Of a DNA stretch of 64,000 nt, positions 6,391-15,347 are shown in pieces (position 1 is the stretch's first letter; each line of letters starts with the position of its first letter). The notes beneath the pieces were generated by a model. It was not told where the DNA came from, did no database searches, and worked only from the letters and a program-made list of their open reading frames with translations. A program made the translations under genes and the position numbers. Source of the DNA: Fibrella forsythiae (GTDB lineage: Bacteria > Bacteroidota > Bacteroidia > Cytophagales > Spirosomataceae); the NCBI RefSeq assembly GCF_017353175.1, contig NZ_JAFMYW010000003.1, positions 310,001 to 374,000 on the forward strand, written 5' to 3'.

Positions 6391-8706
6391 TTAAAAACCT
6401 AACAGTAATCGGCTACCTATACTGAGGACGATCCGACCATCTGCCCCATACTCTACCTGTATAACCCGACCCACATAACTGGTTGGTAAGCTCACGATAT
6501 GGTTTACCTGCACAGTATCTGAGTTGACCGGTACCCGGTTGCAGGACCATACACGAGGGTCAGTCCAGTTGCCCGATTTAAGGGTGAACATTAGCGCATT
6601 GGTGTTACTAACCTTGCGGATACGATGATCGAAATAGTCCGCGATGTAGAGATTACCACTACTGTCCACGGCCACGCCGGAAGGAGATCTCAACCGGGCG
6701 GAAATTGCCAGCCCACAATCTCCATTATCGCAACCATTGCCATTACCGGCCACCGTGGTGATAATCCCCAACATATTTACCCTGCGAATTCTATGGTTAC
6801 CCAGATCCGCGATGTAAAGCTTACCACTGTCGCCTACCGCCACACTAGTAGGGCTACTCAGATAGGCTGAAGTGGCAGGCCCTCCATCACCACCGTAGCC
6901 ACTAATGCCTGTACCGGCTATGGAGGTGATTATCCCCGACGTATTTACCTTACGGATGCGGTGGTTACCTAGATCTGCGATGTAAAGGTTGCCACTACCA
7001 TCTATTGCCACTCCAGTAGGGCCGTTTAAGTGGGCTATGGTGGCTAGCCCACCATCCCCACCATATCCACTAATGCTAGTGCCAGCCACTGTGGTGATTA
7101 TCCCTGAAGAGCTCACTTTGCGGATGCGGTGGTTGCCTGAATCTGCGATGTAAAGATTATTATTGCCGTCGACCGCCACACCGGTAGGGGATCTCAATTG
7201 AGCAGAAGTGGCCGGGCCTCCATCATCACTATAGCCAGCCTCGCCAGTGCCGGCTACGGTGGTGGTCACTCCCAACGGACTCACCTTACGGATACGGTGA
7301 TTATTCTGGTCTGCGATGTATAGGTTGCCACTATTATCAACTGCTACACCTGTAGGGCTATTTAGGGAGGCGGAGGTGGCCGGACCACCATCCCCACCAT
7401 AGCCAGCATTGCCCGTACCGGCTATCGTGCTGATAACCCTGGCAGCATTTATCTTGCGAATTCGGTGGTTATTCCGATCTGCGATGTAGAGATTGCCACT
7501 ACCATCTACCACTCCACCATAAGGCTCATTCAACTGAGCGGAGGTAGCTGGCCCCCCATCTCCACTATAACCACCACTGCCTCTAGTGCCAGTTCCGACC
7601 ACGGAGTTGATCACCCCCGATGAGCTCACCCTACGGATGCGATTGTTAGAATGATCACCGATGTAGAGATTGCCACTCTTATCTATCGCTAGGCCAAAAG
7701 GGGAAGTCAACGGAGTGGAAGTGGCCAGCCCGCCATCTCCGCTATAACCACAAGTGCCTGTACCAGCTACCGTAGTGATTGTTCCCGAAGAGCTCACCTT
7801 GCGGATGGTGCATCTATCAAAATCATCGATGTAGAGATTGCCACTGCCATCCACTAGTATGCTATAAGTATTACCTAAGTGAGCGGCGGTGGCTGGCCCC
7901 CCATCTCCATTATAATCATCAATGCCACCAGTACCGGCTATCGTGCTGATCACCCCGGAAGTGTTTACCTTACGGATGCGGTGATTGTTTGAATCAGAGA
8001 TGTAGAGGTTGCCACTAGCATCAACCGCCAGACTATAGGGGGTATTCAATTGGGCGGCAGTGGCCGGACCGCCATCCCCACTATAGCCATACGTACCAGT
8101 ACCAGCTACCGTGGTGATTATGCCCGACGCGTTTACCTTGCGAATGCGGTGGTTATCCCGATCTGCGATATAAATATTACCGCTGCCGTCTACCGTCACA
8201 TCCAAAATATGGTTCAACTGGGCGGCGGCAGCTGGCCCTCCATCCCCATTATAACCACAAATACCAGTACCAGCCACTGTAGTGATTATCCCCGATGTAT
8301 TTACCTTACGGATGCGGCAGTTACCAAAATCAGCGATGTAGAGGTTACCAGCACTGTCCACCGTTACACCAAAAGGGATATTTAACCGAGCGCAGGTGGC
8401 TGGCCCTCCATCTCCGCTGTATCCACCTTCACCTGTACCGGCCACCGTAGTGATTATCCCCGAAGGGCTCACCTTGCGGATGCGATTATTATCCCGCTCG
8501 GCGATATAAAGGTTTCCTTTGTTATCTACTGCCACCCCAAAAGGCTCATTCAACTGGGCGGAGGTAGCAGGCACGTTTTCGCTACTGTTGCCTGCTACTG
8601 TTGTAATCACCTGAGCGAATGCAGATGAGGTAAGGCCAGACAGCCAAAAATGAAAAGTAATAAGTACGAAGGCTACATGGAACCGTAGAGGTAATTGTAT
8701 GTCCAC
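6391..8706 (-). CDS. Secreted NHL-repeat beta-propeller protein
   Basis: 771 residues starting with GTG ([11 protein letters not shown]) and a signal peptide ending near SSAFAQ. Then come 12 tandem repeats of about 56 residues with the pattern [43 protein letters not shown], an NHL/TolB-like propeller signature. The C-terminal 70 residues ([17 protein letters not shown]... to RLLLGF) resemble a terminal module seen in secreted proteins of Cytophagales, so the gene appears complete. It is cargo of the mobile element, flanked by a 44-bp direct repeat. NHL propellers bind proteins or glycans; the ligand is unknown. Confidence 0.85.
   Translation of the reverse strand: [771 protein letters not shown]
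6610..8620 (-). repeat. Tandem 168-bp coding repeats (12 NHL units)
   Basis: The NHL gene consists of twelve units of about 168 bp (one about 177 bp) at high identity. Such arrays change copy number by recombination, so the propeller size may vary between strains. Confidence 0.85.
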
Positions 8707-8839
8707 GTGAAAGTTGAGTAGAGCTAATAGGTCTATAAAAGGCCAAATGTCACACCCAATTTTACAAAGACAATGCCCTTATGCAAGGAATAAGAATCTA
8801 TAACTTTACATCGCAATCTTGTAGTCTGTATGGACTACT

Positions 8840-8883
8840 TGGTTTGGTCAGAGTCGCAAGGGTGGTTCCTACGGCTCCGTGGG
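8840..8883. repeat. 44-bp direct repeat, copy B, flanking the NHL gene
   Basis: Partner of 6203-6246. It overlaps the 3' end and stop codon of the 84-residue gene and includes the minus-strand word CTGACCAAACCAAGTAG, close to the integrase leader TGACCAAACCAAGTAAG. Confidence 0.7.
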
Positions 8884-9123
8884 TCGGGTGGGTGGTTCCC
8901 CCGGCCCTTTTTTGTCGAGCGCGTATTTTGCTCGTCGTGTGGCATTACGTCTGTCGCGTTGCTGTTTCTCTAACGCGTCATCAATAAGTTCGTACAAACC
9001 TATGAACGCTCGTGCTACGGTAGCGCGATTTCTACGGCCTTTGGGTCTTCCCCGGCCCGATGGTTGACTGTCACGGCTAAAACGGGTATTGACTCCATCT
9101 TGCCAAATGTCGGTTCGTGGCAT
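8869..9123 (-). CDS. Small basic protein with GRPKG motif
   Basis: 84 residues, strongly basic, with SGRGRPKGRRNRATVARAF near residue 22. This resembles the N-terminal GRPKG segment of DUF5681-type proteins encoded near phage terminases, but the rest (DDALEKQQRDRRNATRRAKYALDKKG) matches nothing I recognise. It may be a truncated phage-derived protein or a small nucleic-acid-binding protein. Its stop lies inside the 44-bp repeat at 8840-8883, so its 3' end may have been altered by that recombination. Confidence 0.5.
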   Translation of the reverse strand: MPRTDIWQDGVNTRFSRDSQPSGRGRPKGRRNRATVARAFIGLYELIDDALEKQQRDRRNATRRAKYALDKKGPGEPPTRPTEP

Positions 9124-9289
9124 TTCGTTCTTTATCTATCAAATCAAATAACCGTTATTTGACTACTTCAATACATTTATTGGATTAGCTAATGAGTTAT
9201 GTTCTCAACAGCCACTAAATGGCTCTGACCAATCTATTCAATGATTATTCCTAAGTATACCAAGCAAGACATTCTTATCGCTGAGATGA

Positions 9290-9562
9290 ATGGTGACCAC
9301 AGTCTTTCAGACTTTCATGAATATTGTCGAACTCAATTCATCTGGATACCTGAATCATGAAACAGCGATTGGTATTACTCAAAAGGTGATAGCAGAGGGA
9401 GTAACAGCCGGTTTAACCGAGCCCCAGATAAAAGCTCTTCAAATCAGCATTAACCAATTTCCGGAAAGTACGTGTATCAGCTGTTCACGAAAGAGGGTAA
9501 TAAAGGCAGGCGATGAACCTGACTTTTGTTATATGTGCAAGGAGGAGATCAGCTTTATGTAG
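9290..9562 (+). CDS. Small zinc-ribbon protein, unknown function
   Basis: 90 residues, the only plus-strand gene of the element. The C-terminus has CISC and CYMC pairs separated by 18 residues, a probable zinc ribbon. The centre (ETAIGITQKVIAEGVTAGLTEPQIKALQ) looks helical. The frame is closed by a TGA right before the ATG at 9290; the internal ATG at 9317 is an alternative start. A 39-codon frame from 9241 overlaps it, so an ancestral longer gene with a frameshift is possible. Convergent with the replication gene 348 bp away. Confidence 0.55.
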   Translation: MVTTVFQTFMNIVELNSSGYLNHETAIGITQKVIAEGVTAGLTEPQIKALQISINQFPESTCISCSRKRVIKAGDEPDFCYMCKEEISFM

Positions 9563-9910
9563 GGTTGTGTCAACACTGATTTTAAAAAGAATAGTGCATA
9601 ATGCTAGTCGTGAAACGGCGTAAAAAATGCGAAAAACTGAAACATATTGAAATATAATTAGTCATCGAGCCTTCCATTATGTCGGTTGTTACGTGGTTTG
9701 ATCGCATCATTGCATAACAAATGGGCGGCATGGTGGAGGCATATATTGAAAAAATGTTGAGTTTGTAGAGTTGCCGGTGGCTCTATCTAATTAAATCGCG
9801 GTTTACAATAATTTGCATTATCTCATTTCTCTCTCGTAACGGCTCGTAAATGTCATGTTTTGTCAGGTGCCAATCAGGTAAGTACGTGTTCCCGATTAAT
9901 TCTCGATAAC
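9563..9910. other. AT-rich gap downstream of the replication gene
   Basis: 348 bp between two convergent genes. I see no coding potential and no strong hairpin. In rolling-circle elements the replication origin often lies beside the rep gene, so this is the natural place to look, but I cannot identify a nick site. Confidence 0.35.
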
Positions 9911-11446
9911 TCACAACGGCATCTCCCAACGTGTCCCCCGTCGAATGTCGAGCGCGGCCCGTTGTCGGTCGGTAGGTTGTACTGTGTCAATAGCAGGGAA
10001 TAGTGGCAAGGTTTGACCCTCTCGAACGACGACGTATTTTCTCAGCCGGGCAACTGGATTGTTACGCGGGTTTGTATAGGCATTACGGATATTGTGCGCA
10101 ATATGATAGCACTGTTTGTCTAGGTTGGCCCCAGCCTGTTTCGCGCTCAGGTAACGCCCGGCCAATGCGTCGAACGTTGCGCGGTCGTGCTCGTATAATT
10201 TGCGAACGGTTGAGGTTGATACGTACCGTTTCGCTCCCCGTTGATCGTCGATATTTAGCCCCGTCACAATACATCGTCGCGGCTCTGTCAACGGTGTTTG
10301 CATGGCGTCGTCTGGTATTTCGCGGCCATGATTGATCGCTCTAAATGAGGTAATAGGTTTGTCTAGAATTAACCCTGAATACAAGGGGTTAAAAGTGGAC
10401 AATTTGCCCGGTTGAGAGTCGGTTAAAAGTGGACAGGTTTTAGACTCACTTCTCCTTGCTTCTTCACTGTTATTCCACGTTTTTAGGCGGTCGCTGATGG
10501 TGGTCAGTAGCCTGTCGTCAACGGCCGTCAGGTGTTCCCATTTTTGAGTAATTAGCGAGGCGGTTTCACTCTGCCAGTCGATTCCTTTTCTGTGCCTAGC
10601 TAACAGTTCCCGGTATCTTTTTTCGGCGCGTTCAAGTGGTTTCCAACGGGCGGCACGTTCACGGCCGGTCAGGTCGTCGGATAACTCCCAAAACTTGGCA
10701 TTTCGTCCGTTCTGGTAAATGTCGCGTTCTTTGGCTGTCAGTGTTTCGGGGTTGATAGTTGGCTCATCGAATAGTATCTCCATGAACGTTTCAACCAACA
10801 ACGCCCCAAACAGCCTGTAGTTGCCTACTGTCAGCAGATCAGCCAACGTATTGAGGTTTATGCCCCGGCCTTGCAGGTACGCCATTTTCAAGACCTTTAC
10901 CTCAACCCTTAGAAGATTCTCAGATAGGCCCGGTTCGATGTTTCGATACTGTTTTCCCTTATCATACAACTTCACTACGTATCGTTGTGTCTGACACTGA
11001 TAATACGGTGTTTCGCTCCGTGTATCGAGTATAAAAGGTTTCCCTTTGTAGGCAACAAGGTTTTTGAGAACACGAGCGACAGGAAACGGTAAAACGATAT
11101 TCACCCCAAACTCCACGTTGTTGAGCCGTGAACTTATGGGGTTGATAGCATAGCTACTCACCAACAGATCGAGTGCAGCCAACAAATTGCGGGCGGTGAA
11201 GTCGTCAGCATTGTGTAGCCCGTCGTTGAAATATCGGTGAATACTTCCACTGACTTCAACCCGGTAACCTGTCCCGTTTTGGCGTGGTGTCAGCGCGAAG
11301 GTTAGCCCCCGGTCATTTGCTATTAACCGATCTGTTTTTAGTTCGCCGGTTGTCTGGCTGTACTTACCCTCAAAGTTGAGGGACGGGCAAATCATCAACG
11401 TATCTGCCGATACGGACAGGTCGAGAACTTTGATTCCGTCAAACAT
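9911..11446 (-). CDS. Replication initiation protein, phage gene II/CRI-like
   Basis: 511 residues from the ATG at 11446 (MFDGIKVLDLSV), a start typical of filamentous-phage replication proteins (gene II/X, CRI family). Supporting blocks are the SRLNNVEFGVNI strand, the conserved YDKGKQY motif around residue 160 and LLRVEVKV soon after. These proteins nick one strand for rolling-circle replication. The C-terminal 200 residues, including the RRCIVTGLNIDDQRG block, are extra. An upstream ATG at 11563 would overlap the preceding gene by 29 bp. Context with integrase and excisionase suggests replication of the excised circle. Confidence 0.7.
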   Translation of the reverse strand: MFDGIKVLDLSVSADTLMICPSLNFEGKYSQTTGELKTDRLIANDRGLTFALTPRQNGTGYRVEVSGSIHRYFNDGLHNADDFTARNLLAALDLLVSSYAINPISSRLNNVEFGVNIVLPFPVARVLKNLVAYKGKPFILDTRSETPYYQCQTQRYVVKLYDKGKQYRNIEPGLSENLLRVEVKVLKMAYLQGRGINLNTLADLLTVGNYRLFGALLVETFMEILFDEPTINPETLTAKERDIYQNGRNAKFWELSDDLTGRERAARWKPLERAEKRYRELLARHRKGIDWQSETASLITQKWEHLTAVDDRLLTTISDRLKTWNNSEEARRSESKTCPLLTDSQPGKLSTFNPLYSGLILDKPITSFRAINHGREIPDDAMQTPLTEPRRCIVTGLNIDDQRGAKRYVSTSTVRKLYEHDRATFDALAGRYLSAKQAGANLDKQCYHIAHNIRNAYTNPRNNPVARLRKYVVVREGQTLPLFPAIDTVQPTDRQRAALDIRRGTRWEMPL

Positions 11447-11534
11447 AGGAATGAGTAGTACAGTACTAGCCCCGGCCTGTGATCGGCGGGGGCGGTTTAT
11501 ATGAAGTGACACTGATAGCGATGTGAGGGTCGGG

Positions 11535-11957
11535 TCAGAGTAGCCCCCGTCGTATGAGTTCACTGACGAACGCGGCGCGGGCGTCGGGATACGGGTAAAA
11601 GGTCGGAAAGTAGCGTAGTGTCATACACCCAGCATCGGCTGTGAATCGAACGACGACGCCGTTTCGTATACGCTCTCCGTTACGCCCGAACGTCAGCACG
11701 TTTCCTAAAAAGACGTTCGCCTCATTAGTTGGTTGTAGGCCGGTGAAGAACTTGACCGAACGCCCACCTGTTTTCTTCTCCGTCGCCGTTCCACGTAGAA
11801 TGAGGTTAGCGTTTATATCGTCGTTGAATCGTCTATCCTCAACGATCAATTCACGCGGTACACGGGTAAAACCCGGCTCGCAGTTTTGGACAATGTAGCG
11901 GCCCCGTTCGTTGTCTATAACGAAAGAAACGAGGTGTGAGGTAGGTACGTAGGTCAT
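11535..11957 (-). CDS. Element protein of unknown function, upstream of rep
   Basis: 140 residues, beta-rich (LVSFVIDNERGRYIVQN, LTFGRNGERIRNGVVVRFTADAG), with no membrane segment. Size and position directly before the replication gene recall the single-strand-binding protein gene of filamentous-phage-like modules, but no motif confirms this. Its start overlaps the HTH gene stop by ATGA, so the two are translationally coupled. Confidence 0.65.
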   Translation of the reverse strand: MTYVPTSHLVSFVIDNERGRYIVQNCEPGFTRVPRELIVEDRRFNDDINANLILRGTATEKKTGGRSVKFFTGLQPTNEANVFLGNVLTFGRNGERIRNGVVVRFTADAGCMTLRYFPTFYPYPDARAAFVSELIRRGLL

Positions 11958-12289
11958 ACGCCCCGGCTCTCCCCAGCCTTACTCGTTTTGAAACGGCGGT
12001 GTTCCTTCTGTAAAGTCAGTACGTCGTCGCGACGGTAACGCACCCGGCCGTTCATTTGGCGCGGCACGAGCAAGGCGGGGCGGTCGTTGGTGTCTTTGGC
12101 CCAATCGTGCAACGTTGTGAGCGATACCCGCAAGTATTCGGCTGTCTCCCGACGTGTCAGCAGGTCGGGCAGATCGGCCCCGGTTGGGGTAGGTGGTGTG
12201 AAGTTTGCCAGTTCGGAGCGAACCGCAACCCGTACCAACTCTGTCAGTTGATCGGGCGTTACATGAATCTGGGTGACTGTGCCAAACAT
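11954..12289 (-). CDS. Helix-turn-helix excisionase-like DNA-binding protein
   Basis: 111 residues with a MerR/excisionase-type winged helix (HTH_17) from about 42 to 95: DLLTRRETAEYLRVSLTTLHDWAKD then RVRYRRDDVLTL. Such proteins bend DNA as recombination directionality factors or act as regulators in Bacteroidota integrative elements. It heads a coupled run HTH-140 aa-rep. Its upstream leader contains ATAACCAAATTAG, a variant of the leader word shared by element genes. Confidence 0.8.
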   Translation of the reverse strand: MFGTVTQIHVTPDQLTELVRVAVRSELANFTPPTPTGADLPDLLTRRETAEYLRVSLTTLHDWAKDTNDRPALLVPRQMNGRVRYRRDDVLTLQKEHRRFKTSKAGESRGV

Positions 12290-12384
12290 GAGCTATAACT
12301 AATTTGGTTATGGCTCAAAGTTGGTGGGTCTGAATGCGGTGAATGTTACGGGTGTAATGTTTCCCGTAACAACGTCAGTAAAGT

Positions 12385-13218
12385 TTACTCTTTATTGATA
12401 TGCAGCTCAATACGACCCCGTTTAGCCTTTTCTATACCATTAGGCTCTCGCATTTTTTCCAGCTCCCTTTCTATTGTTTTGGCGTCTGCCATGCCCTCTA
12501 CGTTGTCTGCAATAAACCGTGCTAGGCCTTTAATTGTATTTCCAACTACTTCTTTGCCGTCTTTCGTCTTAATTAAAGTTAGTTGAGTAAATAGATCGTA
12601 TAAAGAACGGTTAGTGCCGTTCCATTGGAGTTTTACGCCCGGCTGCGCTGGAGGTATTTCTGTTTCATTGGTTTTGATGTCGTTGCCATTAATACGTTTG
12701 TTTATAGTTTCTACGTGATCGCATACAACCACCTTCACCTTCATACCTAATTGGATAGCTGCAATTAATCCTACCCGAAACGAAAACGCTAGATAAGTGG
12801 GATCTGTGCGGTCATTAGGCTCTATCCAGTCAAAATCAGAGTCTTCTAGATTTGTACCAACAGGATAGGAGTGTGCCGCTATTGTGTGAACTAAGTTTCT
12901 GACTTTTCCTTCCAAATTGTCGAGTCTAATAATGAAATTATATAACTCAGACTCGTATTCTACCTTGTCATGGCGGTTTGTAATTGCTGTTAGATTCTGT
13001 TTTAATTCCGCTGTAAACGAATCAGAATGGTGAAAGATTAGAGAATTTAATTTGATAGCAAGAGACTCTATAGACGTTATATCTTCGACCGTGAATAAGT
13101 AATCCTCGTCTTTTCTTGTACACTCTTCAACTGCAAATTGATATTTAGCTGTTAGGGAATTTAAACTCTTAAATATTGCCCTTAGTGCATCGAAGTGTAT
13201 ATGTGAAACAGTTAGCAT
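12385..13218 (-). CDS. Element cargo protein, unknown; weak RteC-like C-terminus
   Basis: 277 residues, soluble, helical and charged. The C-terminal third (VKLQWNGTNRSLYDLF, IKGLARFIADNVEG, IERELEKMRE) loosely resembles the C-terminal layout of RteC-type proteins that regulate Bacteroides mobile elements. I see no enzyme motif. The gene is clearly more AT-rich than integrase and rep, suggesting separate acquisition. Its ATG is preceded by CTGACCAAACCGAC, a leader word shared within the element. A regulator or defence gene are both possible. Confidence 0.6.
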   Translation of the reverse strand: MLTVSHIHFDALRAIFKSLNSLTAKYQFAVEECTRKDEDYLFTVEDITSIESLAIKLNSLIFHHSDSFTAELKQNLTAITNRHDKVEYESELYNFIIRLDNLEGKVRNLVHTIAAHSYPVGTNLEDSDFDWIEPNDRTDPTYLAFSFRVGLIAAIQLGMKVKVVVCDHVETINKRINGNDIKTNETEIPPAQPGVKLQWNGTNRSLYDLFTQLTLIKTKDGKEVVGNTIKGLARFIADNVEGMADAKTIERELEKMREPNGIEKAKRGRIELHINKE

Positions 13219-13301
13219 GTCGGTTTGGTCAGAGCACTTGATAATTATATACTATTCCTAAAAAGACTAAAATAGACTATAAATGTAAGGTTTTGCGTTG
13301 G

Positions 13302-13538
13302 TTAGACCGCGTTTTCTAAATCGCTGTAATGGAGCATTACTCGTTCTAGATCAACTTCTCTAATCTCATCAGTGGTCAGCGTTTCTACGGCGACGGTATC
13401 GCCTTTAGCGTTAGTAAATTCCACTTCGTAAAGGTTACCTCCATCGTAGATATGAACAACGGTACCCACGTCTCCTCGGCGCAATCCCAGCGCGGGGCGG
13501 TCGGTCAACAGAGCGGCTAAATCGAGTTCCTGTATCAT
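13302..13538 (-). CDS. DUF4926 protein, probable antitoxin
   Basis: 78 residues matching the DUF4926 pattern: DLAALLTDRPALGLRRGDVGTVVHIYDGGNLYEVEF. DUF4926 proteins are small and often paired with toxin-like partners. The start overlaps the stop of the upstream MazF-like gene by ATGA (13535-13538), so the two are translated together; here the presumed antitoxin is second, the reverse of the usual order. Confidence 0.75.
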   Translation of the reverse strand: MIQELDLAALLTDRPALGLRRGDVGTVVHIYDGGNLYEVEFTNAKGDTVAVETLTTDEIREVDLERVMLHYSDLENAV

Positions 13539-13954
13539 CGTGTAGTCAGGTACATTGCTAATCGTTGCAGTAGGGCAGAGTGAAGGGGTGCAGGAACAAA
13601 CCCAATGGCTCGATCAATGTCAACTTCTGGCAAGGCTACCAGATTGGAAAGACGCACGACAGACACAGCCCTCAGTTGATTGTTAGTATCGGGAATTAAG
13701 ACTTCATCAAAACCGGCTACAGCCTGATGGAGCTGAGTGGAAATACCACAAACCAGATAATCTCCGTGTCCTGGCATACGTCGTAGCAATAGTACTGGGC
13801 GTTGTTTGCGTGAACCGTCCGATTGTTGAATAAACGCTATAGCTATATCGCCCTCCTGCATCGTTGATCGGGTTTGAGTGTAATGATTAGCCGCCTGTTT
13901 ACACCTAGACTGATTGGCGGTAATTTGAACTGGTGATGCTGTTCCCTCTCGCAT
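13535..13954 (-). CDS. MazF/PemK-like toxin
   Basis: The core shows the MazF/PemK pattern: EGDIAIAF, DGSRKQRPVLLLRRMPGHGDYLVCGIST, then EVLIPDTNNQLRAVSVVRLSNLVALPE. These proteins are mRNA endonucleases acting as type II toxins. The family normally starts a few residues before GDI, so the internal ATG at 13861 (108 aa) is attractive. However the ATG at 13954 (139 aa) is preceded by AACCAAATAAGACTT, the same leader as the integrase, so I keep the longer form. Partner: the overlapping DUF4926 gene. Confidence 0.75.
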   Translation of the reverse strand: MREGTASPVQITANQSRCKQAANHYTQTRSTMQEGDIAIAFIQQSDGSRKQRPVLLLRRMPGHGDYLVCGISTQLHQAVAGFDEVLIPDTNNQLRAVSVVRLSNLVALPEVDIDRAIGFVPAPLHSALLQRLAMYLTTR

Positions 13955-14028
13955 AAGTCTTATTTGGTTGATTATGCCGCAAGTTGGCCGGGTAGAACGG
14001 CAGGGGTAGGGTTGGGGGTAGCCCCTAA

Positions 14029-14973
14029 TTATTCGGATTCGATTTTTTTGATGGCATGTTTCTCATAATCCTCAATTAGAATTGTGACCGCTGGTAAATC
14101 CATTGCATGAACTATGGTCTTGACGGATCTAATGTCTTTAATGCGTTCTCTCCACTGGTTAGTGGTTAATTTTTTTTCGAGCAAATTTTTTACCTCTGGA
14201 TCTGCTTTTTTTAGGTGTCCTTCATAAGTTAGCCCCGTTATAAATCCTATAAATTCCAATTCACTTTTGTATGATGACCCAGCTTGCCTCTTAGGAAACA
14301 CTCCAGTTTTTTGGAGAAGTCTAATTAGAAATAACCTCTGAAATGTCGACAGTTTTGTACCTGTATTTGTTGAGTCTGGTTCTGCGGTCTGTAAAACGGT
14401 TTCATCACTCAACTTTAGATACTGGCTATACTCACTACGATGAGCTGCATATACTTCAGGTGCAAAGTTTCTCAGAGTATCAATAATGACTCGTGACCAA
14501 TCGTAGAGGATATTACGCACATTTGATATAAAGAAGAGGTTCTGTTTTGCTCTCTTGATACTTTCACTATCATTTATAGACGGAGTTAGTACCCTGTTTG
14601 TGATTTTTCCTAGTTGAACTAAGTCATCTTTGATAAGTGCATATACAGGTAGTAGTAAAGAAGTTAGCAACTCATTTATGCTATTAGCGTACCTATCTTG
14701 GAGTTTGGATTCTTTTCTGTTGTCAAACTTCTCAGATAGCTCAGACTTTAAGTATTGTCCTAAATCCAGACCACTATTGTTGCTAAATACCTCTGTGTCT
14801 GAATCGAAACACTCTTTAAATAAGTGCGTGTCGGCATTTGCGAACCAGTATAATCGATTACATATTACACGAGCCGCCAAACGGTGTATAGTATCCTCAA
14901 ATTTTGCACTTTCCCGTATAGGTATATTAGCCTCACGATGAGCCCTTAATGTAAATTCTCTTGCAATAGACAT
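14029..14973 (-). CDS. Element cargo protein, unknown, 314 aa
   Basis: Soluble, mostly helical, AT-rich gene. No recognised motif. The central part (NLFFISNVRNILYDWSRVIIDTL) is hydrophobic enough for a buried helix but not a clear membrane span. The C-terminal layout (RLFLIRLLQKTGVF, KSELEFIGFITGLTYEGHLKK) echoes the end of RteC-like and related Bacteroidota proteins and loosely the 277-residue neighbour. Placed between the toxin-antitoxin pair and the integrase, it is accessory cargo and a candidate defence or regulatory gene. Start at 14973 is the only good ATG. Confidence 0.6.
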   Translation of the reverse strand: MSIAREFTLRAHREANIPIRESAKFEDTIHRLAARVICNRLYWFANADTHLFKECFDSDTEVFSNNSGLDLGQYLKSELSEKFDNRKESKLQDRYANSINELLTSLLLPVYALIKDDLVQLGKITNRVLTPSINDSESIKRAKQNLFFISNVRNILYDWSRVIIDTLRNFAPEVYAAHRSEYSQYLKLSDETVLQTAEPDSTNTGTKLSTFQRLFLIRLLQKTGVFPKRQAGSSYKSELEFIGFITGLTYEGHLKKADPEVKNLLEKKLTTNQWRERIKDIRSVKTIVHAMDLPAVTILIEDYEKHAIKKIESE

Positions 14974-15076
14974 CGGTTAGACTTGAATTGAACAAGTGAA
15001 GGGATGAAAGTTCTGTCTGTACTTCTTGGTCGGTCGTTATCGATCTTGGCAGAAGCTATATCTTTCACATGTATTA

Positions 15077-15325
15077 TTAACGATGGGTAGGGGAGGGCAT
15101 GGCTGGTACACCACTGTAGTCTGGCTCATCGTCTCCGTAGGAGCGGTTTAGAACCATATGAGATAATAGCCGCCAATCAGCACGTTCATTAGCCTCAGTT
15201 TCTTGCTCCATTTTTGCGAGTAATCCCGCTAATAACAGGCTATTATCAGGATCGAGGGTGCGTAGATCAATAGTCAGTACGGCCGGTGTTCCGTTCGAGT
15301 CAGTTATTAGTGATACGCCTTGCAT
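15077..15325 (-). CDS. Small protein, possible Phd-like antitoxin fragment
   Basis: 82 residues. The N-terminus (LITDSNGTPAVLTIDL) resembles the first strands of short Phd/YefM-like antitoxins, which start with a prediction-repeat 'D-NGK-AVLIDL' and continue into a helix. No toxin is adjacent unless the 314-residue gene serves, so the assignment is weak. It begins 22 bp below the integrase stop; its leader has AACCAAATAAACCAAAG, part of the shared leader pattern. Confidence 0.5.
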   Translation of the reverse strand: MQGVSLITDSNGTPAVLTIDLRTLDPDNSLLLAGLLAKMEQETEANERADWRLLSHMVLNRSYGDDEPDYSGVPAMPSPTHR

Positions 15326-15347
15326 GGTAGGTCTTTGGTTTATTTGG

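Noticed and set aside
6610-8620. Regular 168-bp repeats resembling an array
   Set aside because: The units are in frame and encode NHL repeats; spacing is far too long and there are no unique spacers, so it is not CRISPR.
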